Part shown: one piece after another, positions 49,964 through 56,696 of the stretch
Position numbering within the stretch: position 1 is the stretch's first letter
Layout of the letters: each line of letters starts with the position of its first letter
NCBI GenBank assembly: GCA_964455095.1
Contig: CAYVUV010000322.1
Location: 1 to 64,000 of the forward strand
Direction: 5' to 3'
DNA: 64,000 nt
Origin: CAYVUV01 sp964455095
Lineage (GTDB): Bacteria > Desulfobacterota > Binatia > HRBIN30 > CADEER01
Notes under the pieces: generated by a model
The model's input: only the letters and a program-made list of their open reading frames with translations
What the model was told of the DNA's origin: nothing
The model's database searches: none
Position numbers and translations under genes: made by a program

Positions 49964-51013
49964 ATGAAGGGTTTCGCAACGCCGCCCGAACGGGTGCTGG
50001 TCAAAGCGGTCAACTGGCTGGGCGATGCCGTGATGACCATGCCCGCTTTGCGCGCCGTGCGCGCCGCGTATCCGCAGGCGCGCCTGGCCGTGCTGGTGAA
50101 GCGTGAGCTAGCCGGTTTCTACTCGGGTGCGGGTTGGATCGACGAGGTCATTCCCTATCGCGTGTCGCAGGGACTGCCGGGCATCGCCGACCGGCGCCGC
50201 ATCGTCGCGGGCCTGCGCGCACGGCGGTTCGACCTCGCCGTACTGTTTCCGAAGAGCTTCCAGGCGGCCTTGTGGACGTTCCTGGCGCGCATCCCGCGCC
50301 GGGTCGGCTTCGCCACCGACTGGCGCTCGGCGCTGCTCACCGATCGCGTGCCGTTCGACTCCGCGCTGCGCGAGCGGCATCAGCTGTACGACTATCTCCA
50401 TCTCCTCGAGCGCGGGCTGGGCATCACCGGGCGCGCCGCCGATTGCGCGCTCGACGTGCACGAACAACACCGGGTGCGTTTGGAGGATTGGCTCAAGGAG
50501 CGCCGCCAGCGCCCGGAGCGCCGGCTGATCGCGCTCGCGGCAGCGGCGGCATACGGCCCGGCAAAGGAGTGGCCCGAGCGGCACTACGCGGAACTGATCG
50601 ATTTGCTCGCCGAGCGCCACGGCGCCGAGTGTGTGCTGCTCGGCGCGCCGAGCGAGGTCGAGAAGTCGGAACGCGTCGCGCGCGCCAGCCGCGCCGGGGC
50701 GGTAGTCGCTGCCGGCGAGACCGACATCGCCGGCGCGATGGCGCTGCTGTCGCTCTGCGACGGCTTCGCCGGCAACGACTCGGGCTCGATGCACGTCGCC
50801 GGCGCGCTCGGCATTCCCACCGTCGGCATCTTCGGCTCCACCAACCCGGACCGCACCGGCCCCCTCGGCCCGCGCGTGCGCGTGCTCTACGAGCACATCG
50901 CCTGCAGCCCGTGCCTCGACCGCACGTGCCGTTTCGGGCACTACGACTGCCTGACGCGCATTACTCCCACGGCCGTCGCCGCAGCGCTCGAGGAACTCGG
51001 CGCGTTCAATTGA
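49964..51013 (+). CDS. waaF: Lipopolysaccharide heptosyltransferase (WaaF-type)
   Basis: GT9 enzyme predicted to add heptose to the inner core of LPS using ADP-heptose. The 349-residue protein carries RVLVKAVNWLGDAVMTMPALRAVRAAYPQARLAVLVKRELAGFY at the start, GPAKEWPERHYAELIDLLAERHG, the nucleotide-binding NDSGSMHVAGALGIPTVGIFGSTNPDRTGPLGPRVRVLY and the cysteine-rich ACSPCLDRTCRFGHYDCL, all features of heptosyltransferase II. The acidic D in NWLGD and the K in GPAKEWP correspond to the active site of WaaC/WaaF. It follows the hotdog gene directly and precedes an R5 repeat. Presence shows an LPS outer membrane. Confidence 0.92.
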   Translation: MKGFATPPERVLVKAVNWLGDAVMTMPALRAVRAAYPQARLAVLVKRELAGFYSGAGWIDEVIPYRVSQGLPGIADRRRIVAGLRARRFDLAVLFPKSFQAALWTFLARIPRRVGFATDWRSALLTDRVPFDSALRERHQLYDYLHLLERGLGITGRAADCALDVHEQHRVRLEDWLKERRQRPERRLIALAAAAAYGPAKEWPERHYAELIDLLAERHGAECVLLGAPSEVEKSERVARASRAGAVVAAGETDIAGAMALLSLCDGFAGNDSGSMHVAGALGIPTVGIFGSTNPDRTGPLGPRVRVLYEHIACSPCLDRTCRFGHYDCLTRITPTAVAAALEELGAFN

Positions 51014-51024
51014 CAATCACACCA

Positions 51025-51132
51025 ATCCCCCTCCTTACCAAGGAGGGGGCAGGGGGAGGTTGATCCTGCAATTGCGTCTGTTCGAAGAACCTTCCGGAAC
51101 CTCCCCTAACCCCTCCTTGGTAAGGAGGGGAA
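51025..51132. repeat. R5 palindromic element
   Basis: A fold-back of about 108 bp between waaF and the next plus-strand gene. The left end reads AATCCCCCTCCTTACCAAGG and AGGGGGCAGGGGGAGGTTG; the right end reads AACCTCCCCTAACCCCTCCT and TGGTAAGGAGGGGAA. Each side contains a CCCCTCC/GGAGGGG hairpin with a TTACCAA or TTGGTAA centre. The architecture (terminal hairpin plus inner GGGGGAGG box on both sides) is the same as R4 but the sequence differs. Confidence 0.8.
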
Positions 51133-51186
51133 CCGGAGCCGGACCCCGCATTGATCCAACCGCCGGCTCCGTGCTCTCATCGAACA

Positions 51187-51801
51187 ATGTCGACGACAAC
51201 CGTGCTCGTGCTGCCCGGTTACGGGGATTCGGGGCCCGATCATTGGCAGACGGAGTGGGAGCGGCGCCACGGGTACCTGCGTGTCGTGCAGGACGATTGG
51301 ATCCAGCCGGACCGCGAGGCGTGGGTGGAGCGGCTCGACCGCGCGGTGCAGGCGGCGCCGGGTCCCGTCGTGCTGGTGGCGCATAGTCTGGGTTGTGTCC
51401 TGGTGGCGCACTGGGCGCAGCGGGGGAGCACCGATCGCGTCGTCGGCGCGCTGCTCGTCGCCCCCGCCGACATCGACGAGATCCAGCACATGATGCCCGA
51501 GGTGGAGAGCTTCGCGCCGGTGCCGGTGGCCCCGTTGGCGTTTCCCGCCGTCGTGGTGACCAGCTCGACGGACCCCTACATCGACGCGGCGCGCGCGCAC
51601 GCCTTCGCGCAGGCCTGGGGCGCGCGCTTCGTCGACATCGGCGATGCCGGCCACATCAACGCCGAGTCGAATCTCGGCGAGTGGGCGGAGGGCCACCGCC
51701 TGCTCGAAGAGCTGCTCGGCGGCGCGGACCACGGTGCGGGCTCCGGGCTTCAGACCTCAGGCTCCGGGTCCGGAGCCCGAAACCTGAAGCCTGAAACCTG
51801 A
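51187..51801 (+). CDS. RBBP9/YdeN-family alpha/beta hydrolase with repeat-derived C-terminus
   Basis: A 204-residue serine hydrolase. Motifs: VLVLPGYGDSGPDHWQTEWE at the start (the PGxxxSxxxHWQxxW signature of the family), VVLVAHSLGCVLVAHWA with the nucleophile Ser, SSTDPYIDAARA with the Asp and GDAGHINAESNLGEW with the His. The last 20 or so residues (from about 51742) are encoded by an inverted repeat and read GSGLQTSGSGSGARNLKPET, unlike any family member; the ancestral stop was probably earlier. It is convergent with the MutS-like gene, nine bases away. Function and substrate are unknown. Confidence 0.8.
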   Translation: MSTTTVLVLPGYGDSGPDHWQTEWERRHGYLRVVQDDWIQPDREAWVERLDRAVQAAPGPVVLVAHSLGCVLVAHWAQRGSTDRVVGALLVAPADIDEIQHMMPEVESFAPVPVAPLAFPAVVVTSSTDPYIDAARAHAFAQAWGARFVDIGDAGHINAESNLGEWAEGHRLLEELLGGADHGAGSGLQTSGSGSGARNLKPET

Positions 51802-51806
51802 AGCCC
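51745..51806. repeat. R6 inverted repeat of CCTGAAGCC-type words
   Basis: GGGCTTCAGACCTCAGGCTC and CGGGTCCG lead into GGAGCCCGAAACCTGAAGCC and TGAAACCTGAAGCCC, which pair back on the first part. The composition and small repeated words (CCTGAA, AGCC) resemble the hairpin at 709-769. It spans the end of the RBBP9-like gene and reaches to five bases before the end of the convergent MutS-like gene. Confidence 0.7.
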
Positions 51807-51810
51807 GAAA

Positions 51811-53637
51811 TCACTCGTCTTCCGCCGGCACGTCGACCACCAAACCCACCGCGCGCATCAGCTCGAGCGCGTTGCTCTTGCGGACAACGCCGGGTTGCAT
51901 GCGGTAGTCGAAGGTCATCTGGCCGTTCTCAAGGTGGTCTTCGAAGTGGACGTTCTCGGCGCGCGGGGCGAGGGCGTCAGCGATGCTGGTGAGGCTGAGG
52001 TCGTGCGTGGTGATCAGGCCGGTGGCGCCGTGCGCGACGAGGCCCCGGACAACGGCTTCGGCGCCGATGCGGCGGTCGTGTGAGTTGGTGCCGTGCAGGA
52101 TCTCGTCGAGCAGGAAGAGCAGCGGCCGCGGCCCCTTGGCGAGATCGACGATCTGGCGCAGGCGCGTGATCTCGGCGTAGAAGCGCGAGGTGCCGGCCTG
52201 GAGGGAGTCCTGGATGCGCATCGAAGTCCCGAGCGCGAGCGGCGCCAGGCGCAGGCGCTTGGCGCGCACGGGCGCGCCCGCCAGAGCCAGGACGGTGTTG
52301 GTGCCGATGGTGCGCAGCAGCGTGCTCTTGCCCGACATGTTCGAGCCGCTGACCACCAGCACGGCGAGGTCGGGTCCGAGGTGGACGTCGTTGCGCACGC
52401 AGCGCGCGTCGGGCAGCAGCGGGTGGCCGATGGCGACGCCGTCGAACAGCGCGGGGCCGTCGACCAGCTCGGGAAACGGATCCGCCGCGCGCTCGTAGGT
52501 GTAGCCCGCCAGCGCGCACAGGGCCTCGAATTCGCCCACCGCCGCGAGCCAACGGCCGACAGCGGCGCCGGAGACGCGGCGCCAGGCCTCGATCGCCATC
52601 GCGATCTGCGTCCCCCAGAGCAACAGTGGAGCGATCGGAGCGAAGAGCTGATTGCGGCGCGCGTCGAGCAGCGCGATGAGGCGCTGCAACTGAGCGATGC
52701 GCCGCGACGGCGGCACGCCGTCGGTGTCGAGCGCGGCGCGCAGGGCGACCAGGCGAGGGGCGGCCCCCGGCGCGCGTTCGATGAGTGCCAGGAGTTGCGA
52801 GAGCAGCGCCAGATCGCGTCCCGCCAGCTCGACGCTGCGCAACACGTGCTGCACGCGCCGGCGCAGCGGCAGGGCAAACAGGCCCTCGACGGCGAGCAGC
52901 GCCAGCAGCGGCAGCGGCGTCGCCAGACCGAGCTGCCACACGGCGGCAGCAGTCACTGTCGCCGCCATCAGCAGCACCGCGGCGATGCGCAGCGCCGGCG
53001 AGACCAGCACCGGCGGCGCCGCGCCCCAGGCGACCAGCGCCTCCGGATGCAAGGCGGGGCCGACGTCGGCGCCGAGCAGCGCCAGGGTCTCGCGCAGATC
53101 GACCTGCGGGGCCAGCTCGATGCTCGCCGTCTGGCGGGCGCGGATGGCGTCGTGATCGGCGGCGGCGCGCAACCAATCGGCCAGCGTCTCCTCACCGGCG
53201 CGGGTGCGTGCGATGCAGAGCAGCTCGAACAGCGAGCCGCTGCCGAACAGGTCGAGGTCCTGCGCGTACGGATGGGCGGGATCGAGGAAGCGGGTCCCGG
53301 GCTCGCCGCCGCCGGCCCAGCGGTCGTCGAGTCGCGCCATGGCGCGCTCGTAGTGCGCCACGGCGCGATCGGCACGGCGGCGCGCTGGGATGACGCGCGT
53401 GTGGTAGAGGACCAGAGCGACGAACGCCACCAGCGGCGCCGCCAGCCACTGTGGCGACAACACGCCGGCGACGAATGCCAGCCAGGCGATGGCGAGGCCG
53501 GCGGTGAAGACGACCAGCCGCCAGTTGCCTATGCGGTGCTCGGCGCGCGCCAGCTGGGCCGCGTCGGCTTGCCGTGCGGCCAGCCGTTGCGTGTACGCCG
53601 TCCGGGCGTCGCACTCGACGGCGTTGGAAGTGTCCAT
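51811..53637 (-). CDS. Membrane-associated MutS-family ATPase
   Basis: A 608-residue protein with a MutS-type ATPase domain at the C-terminus: Walker A GSNMSGKST (431-439), PLLFLLDEILHGTNSHDRRIGAEAVVRGL with the Walker B Asp-Glu and signature residues, and THDLSL. Before it are coiled helical segments resembling the MutS core, but the mismatch-recognition and connector domains are missing. Two hydrophobic pairs, about residues 41-83 and 215-260, look like membrane helices, which ordinary MutS lacks. This matches a poorly studied family annotated as MutS-related DNA mismatch repair protein. A role in mismatch repair is doubtful; membrane-linked DNA or nucleic-acid handling is a guess. It stands alone, 22 bp after the dehydrogenase gene start region on the other side. 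Confidence 0.8.
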   Translation of the reverse strand: MDTSNAVECDARTAYTQRLAARQADAAQLARAEHRIGNWRLVVFTAGLAIAWLAFVAGVLSPQWLAAPLVAFVALVLYHTRVIPARRRADRAVAHYERAMARLDDRWAGGGEPGTRFLDPAHPYAQDLDLFGSGSLFELLCIARTRAGEETLADWLRAAADHDAIRARQTASIELAPQVDLRETLALLGADVGPALHPEALVAWGAAPPVLVSPALRIAAVLLMAATVTAAAVWQLGLATPLPLLALLAVEGLFALPLRRRVQHVLRSVELAGRDLALLSQLLALIERAPGAAPRLVALRAALDTDGVPPSRRIAQLQRLIALLDARRNQLFAPIAPLLLWGTQIAMAIEAWRRVSGAAVGRWLAAVGEFEALCALAGYTYERAADPFPELVDGPALFDGVAIGHPLLPDARCVRNDVHLGPDLAVLVVSGSNMSGKSTLLRTIGTNTVLALAGAPVRAKRLRLAPLALGTSMRIQDSLQAGTSRFYAEITRLRQIVDLAKGPRPLLFLLDEILHGTNSHDRRIGAEAVVRGLVAHGATGLITTHDLSLTSIADALAPRAENVHFEDHLENGQMTFDYRMQPGVVRKSNALELMRAVGLVVDVPAEDE

Positions 53638-53659
53638 CCGAGAGCGGATCTGCGCAGCG

Positions 53660-54616
53660 TCAGTTGACGACGTTGATCGGACGGCCGGCGAGAAACGCCG
53701 CGACGTTGTGCGCCGTCGTCTGCATCAAGCGGCGGCGCGCGGCGAGGCTGGCCCAGGCGATATGCGGCGTGAGCACGCAGCGCGGCGCGTGCAGCAGCGG
53801 ATTGTCGGGCCGGATCGGCTCGGCGGAGACGACGTCGACAGCGGCGCCGGCCAGCGTGCCGGCGGCGAGCGCTGCGGCGAGCGCCGCCTCGTCGATCAAG
53901 CCGCCGCGCGCGGTGTTGATAAGGAACGCCGTCGGTTTCATGTGTTGCAGCAGGTCGCGGTTGACGAAACGGGCGTTGGCGGCGGTGAGCGGACAGTGCA
54001 GGCTGACGACGTCGGCGCGCGCGAAGACGGTTTCGATGTCAGCTTCGGGATAGGGGGATTCAGCGGCCCGGCTGTGTGCGCCGCGGCGCGCGACCAGCAC
54101 CTCCATGCCGAACCCCTCCGCCAGTGCACCGACGCGGCGCCCGATGCGGCCGAGGCCGACGATGCCCATGGTCAGGCCGGCGAGCTCGACTGGCGGCGTC
54201 TTCCAAAAGCAAAAGTCGGCGGCCGCGCTCCATTCGCCCGCTTTCACCGCGGTGTCGTGCTCGCCGACGTGGCTGGTGAGCTCGAGCAGCAAAGCGAAGA
54301 CATGCTGGGCGACCGATGCCGTGCCGTACTCCGGCACGTTGGCGACCGGGATGTCGCGCGCGCGCGCGGCGGCGCCGTCGACGATGTCATAGCCGGTGGC
54401 GAGCACGGCGATGAAGCGCACCGCCGGCAGCAGCGCCAGGGCGTCGGCGCGCAGCGGCGTCTTGTTCGTCAACACGATCTCGGCGCTGGCGGCGCGTTCC
54501 GCGATCAGCGCCGGTGGGGTGCGGTCGTACACCGTCAGCTCGCCGAGCGCGCCGATGGAAGTCCACGGGTTATCGCCCGGGTTGAGCGTCTGCCCGTCGA
54601 GCACGACGATGCGCAT
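53660..54616 (-). CDS. D-2-hydroxyacid dehydrogenase (glycerate dehydrogenase-like)
   Basis: NAD-dependent oxidoreductase of the D-isomer 2-hydroxyacid family, 318 residues. It shows FIAVLATGYDIVDGAAARARDIPVANVPEYGTASVAQHVFALLLEL, the NAD-binding TMGIVGLGRIGRRVGALAEGFGMEVLV (GxGxxG), the catalytic Arg in INTARGGLIDEAALAAAL, Glu in VDVVSAEPIRPDNPLL and His in VLTPHIAWAS. The VPEYGTASVAQHVFALLL segment and TPHIAWAS are closest to glycerate/hydroxypyruvate dehydrogenases. The ATG at 54616 matches the family start; an upstream start would add 31 residues. It lies 93 bp downstream of the thiolase gene on the same strand and may be transcribed with it. Confidence 0.9.
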   Translation of the reverse strand: MRIVVLDGQTLNPGDNPWTSIGALGELTVYDRTPPALIAERAASAEIVLTNKTPLRADALALLPAVRFIAVLATGYDIVDGAAARARDIPVANVPEYGTASVAQHVFALLLELTSHVGEHDTAVKAGEWSAAADFCFWKTPPVELAGLTMGIVGLGRIGRRVGALAEGFGMEVLVARRGAHSRAAESPYPEADIETVFARADVVSLHCPLTAANARFVNRDLLQHMKPTAFLINTARGGLIDEAALAAALAAGTLAGAAVDVVSAEPIRPDNPLLHAPRCVLTPHIAWASLAARRRLMQTTAHNVAAFLAGRPINVVN

Positions 54617-54709
54617 TAATCGCCCCGCGCCGGGTGCGCGTTCACGCGTCCCGCGGCGCGATGGGCGGGGCGAACGCGATCTCTTGCCGCGTCCGCCCCG
54701 CGCCGCCAA

Positions 54710-55906
54710 TCAGCTCACGGCCTCGAACAAGCCGGCTGCGCCCATGCCGCCGCCGACGCACATGGTGACGATGCCCCAGCGCTTCTTCTGGCGGCGCAGC
54801 TCGAGCAGCAGCGTGCCGACCATGCGCGAGCCGGTGGTGCCGTAGGGATGGCCGATGGCGATGGCGCCGCCATTCGGGTTGAGCTTGGCCGGATCGATCC
54901 CCAGCTTGTCGCGGCAGTAGACGGCCTGCGACGCGAACGCCTCGTTCAGCTCGACGATGTCGATGTCGTCGATCTTCAGCCCGGCGCGCTCGAGCAGCTT
55001 GGGCACGGCGAACACCGGACCGATCCCCATCTCGTCGGGGTTGCAGCCGGCGACGATGAAGCCACGGAAGAAGCCGAGCGGCTGAATGCCGAGTGCCTTG
55101 GCGCGGTCGGCGGACATGATCAGCGTCGCCGAGGCGCCGTCGGAGAACTGCGACGAGTTGCCGGCCGTGACGCTGCCGCCTTCCTTGAACGCGCCGCCGA
55201 GCTTGGCGAGGCCCTCGGCGGTGGTGTCGGGCCGGTTGCACTCGTCGCGGTCGACGACCACTTCCTTCTGCGACTTCTCGCCGGTGGCCTTGTCCGTGAC
55301 CTCCATGGTGACGGTCATCGGGAAGATCTCGTCCTTGAACTTGCCCGCCTTCTGCGCCGCGGCGGTGCGCTGCTGGGAAGCCAGCGCCAGCTCATCCTGC
55401 GCCTCGCGGCTCACCTTGTAGCGCTGGGCGACGATCTCGGCCGTCAGGCCCATCGGCATGTAGATGTCCTTTTGATGGTCGAGCAACCAGGGGTTGAAGA
55501 GGTTCTTCTTGTTGAAGTCGTTCTGCATCATCGTGATCGACTCGAGGCCGCCGCCGATCACCGCGTCCGCGCCCTCGTTCTCCACCATGTGCGCCGCGAC
55601 CGCGACGGCATTCAGCCCCGACGAGCAGAAGCGGCTCACCGTCGTGCCCGGCACGGTCAGCGGCAGCCCCGCCATCACCGCCACGTTGCGGCCGACGTTG
55701 AAGCCCTGTGGACCCTCGGGAAAGCCGGTGCCCATGACCACGTCCTCGATCTCCGCCGGATCGAGCTGCGGAACTTTCTTCAACGCGTCCTTGATGCACG
55801 CCGCCGCCATGTCGTCGGGGCGCGTGAGGTTGAAGGAGCCGCGAAAAGACTTGGCGAGCCCGGTGCGCGAGCTGGCCACCACTACCGCTTCACGTCTGGT
55901 GCGCAT
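54710..55906 (-). CDS. Acetyl-CoA C-acyltransferase (thiolase)
   Basis: A 398-residue thiolase predicted to cleave 3-ketoacyl-CoA or condense two acetyl-CoA. The full catalytic set is present: SRFCSSGLNAVAVAA with the nucleophile Cys near residue 92, VELNEAFASQAVYCRD, GGAIAIGHPYGTTGSRM with the His and the final CVGGGMGAAGLFE with the second Cys. The LFNPWLLDHQKDIYMPMGLTAEIVAQRYKVSREAQDELALASQQRTAAAQ region is typical of FadA-type enzymes. Unlike the thiolase at 23578-24735 it has NEAFA and needs no DUF35 partner. The ATG follows AGGAGAGG at good spacing, and a strong hairpin lies 37 bp before the ATG. Confidence 0.92.
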   Translation of the reverse strand: MRTRREAVVVASSRTGLAKSFRGSFNLTRPDDMAAACIKDALKKVPQLDPAEIEDVVMGTGFPEGPQGFNVGRNVAVMAGLPLTVPGTTVSRFCSSGLNAVAVAAHMVENEGADAVIGGGLESITMMQNDFNKKNLFNPWLLDHQKDIYMPMGLTAEIVAQRYKVSREAQDELALASQQRTAAAQKAGKFKDEIFPMTVTMEVTDKATGEKSQKEVVVDRDECNRPDTTAEGLAKLGGAFKEGGSVTAGNSSQFSDGASATLIMSADRAKALGIQPLGFFRGFIVAGCNPDEMGIGPVFAVPKLLERAGLKIDDIDIVELNEAFASQAVYCRDKLGIDPAKLNPNGGAIAIGHPYGTTGSRMVGTLLLELRRQKKRWGIVTMCVGGGMGAAGLFEAVS

Positions 55907-55942
55907 GGTGTGTTCCTCTCCTGTTGATTTGGGTGGGATGCG

Positions 55943-55981
55943 CGGGCGCGGCGACGCGGGGCGTCGCGGTTTCCGCGCCCG
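55943..55981. promoter_or_regulatory. Double-stem hairpin upstream of the thiolase gene
   Basis: An outer stem CGGGCGCGG (55943-55951) / CCGCGCCCG (55973-55981) encloses an inner stem CGACGC (55952-55957) / GCGTCG (55961-55966) with a three-base loop. It lies between the small gene at 56030-56263 and the thiolase gene, both on the minus strand, and could end the upstream transcript or fold in the thiolase leader. There is no T-run. Confidence 0.45.
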
Positions 55982-56029
55982 TACACATGACAGGTCGGGC
56001 GCTCGCCGGCAAGACGGCCGCGGCCCGCG

Positions 56030-56263
56030 TCAGGTGGCGGAGTCAACCTGCGCGCGGCCCGCGTCGGTGAGATGAAACACGCCCTCGGCGTGCGACACCA
56101 ATCCGTCGGCCACCAGGCCTTCCATGATCTGCGAAAACGCCTGATGCCCGGCCTGGTAGAACACCAAGCTGTGCGTGTGCAGGTCCTTCATCGGAATCGA
56201 GCCGCCCTTTTTGGCGATGAAGCGCATTAGACCGATGCGCGCTGCGGCGACGTCGGTGGCCAT
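56030..56263 (-). CDS. Small conserved-looking protein, winged-helix-like
   Basis: A 77-residue protein I do not recognise. Its pattern (IGLMRFIAKKGGSIPMKDLHTHSLVFYQAGHQAFSQIMEGLVADGLVSHAEGVFHLTDAGRAQVD) alternates helices with a final LVSHAEGVFHLTDAGR segment that looks like the wing and last helix of a small winged-helix domain, as in PadR- or MarR-type fragments. It could be a DNA-binding regulator of the thiolase gene downstream, but no recognition motif is certain. The ATG at 56263 follows GGGAGGAACGACC on its strand, a good ribosome binding site. It lies 75 bp downstream of another small gene on the same strand. Confidence 0.6.
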   Translation of the reverse strand: MATDVAAARIGLMRFIAKKGGSIPMKDLHTHSLVFYQAGHQAFSQIMEGLVADGLVSHAEGVFHLTDAGRAQVDSAT

Positions 56264-56338
56264 GGTCGTTCCTCCCCCAGAGTTTGGCTGTCCCAGTAGC
56301 CAAACACTGCGGGGAAGGCGTTGTCCAGTCCCGAGGCG

Positions 56339-56518
56339 CTAGGCCGCGGTGCGAATCGCTGCGAAGACCCGCTCTTCCTCGGCGATGAGCTGAGCCGAGA
56401 TCGCGCAGAGCCGCTCGCGCAAAGCCTTGGAGTGCGCCTCCTCGGCGAGCGTCTGCAGCCGGTTGGCCGCATCGCGCAGCTTGAACGCCGCGATCTTTAT
56501 CACTTCGCTGTCTTCCAT
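56339..56518 (-). CDS. Small helical protein of unknown function
   Basis: A 59-residue, mostly alpha-helical and charged protein (EVIKIAAFKLRDAANRLQTLAEEAHSKALRERLCAISAQLIAEEERVF). The ATG at 56518 follows ACCCGGAGAGCG on its strand, a good ribosome binding site, which makes this start far better than the longer frame beginning at 56668. The heptad spacing of hydrophobic residues suggests a two-helix hairpin or coiled coil. No family is recognised. The downstream small gene at 56263 and the thiolase gene follow on the same strand. Confidence 0.55.
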   Translation of the reverse strand: MEDSEVIKIAAFKLRDAANRLQTLAEEAHSKALRERLCAISAQLIAEEERVFAAIRTAA

Positions 56519-56696
56519 CGCTCTCCGGGTCAGCTGTGGCTGAGCGCGGACACACACGCCTGTTGCGCCACAAAATGAGCAACCTTCTTGCCATTTGCTC
56601 GGCAATGCAGTTGCCTGGCCGGATCGGCGTGCGCCGCGAGGCCAGTCCTGAATTTGGGACAGCGCCACAGCTAGAGATGAGGAAGGTGACTGTCCA

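Noticed and set aside
51811..53637. MutS mismatch-repair protein
   Set aside because: The ATPase is MutS-like, but the mismatch-recognition domain is missing and hydrophobic membrane-like segments are present, so the plain mutS assignment was not used.
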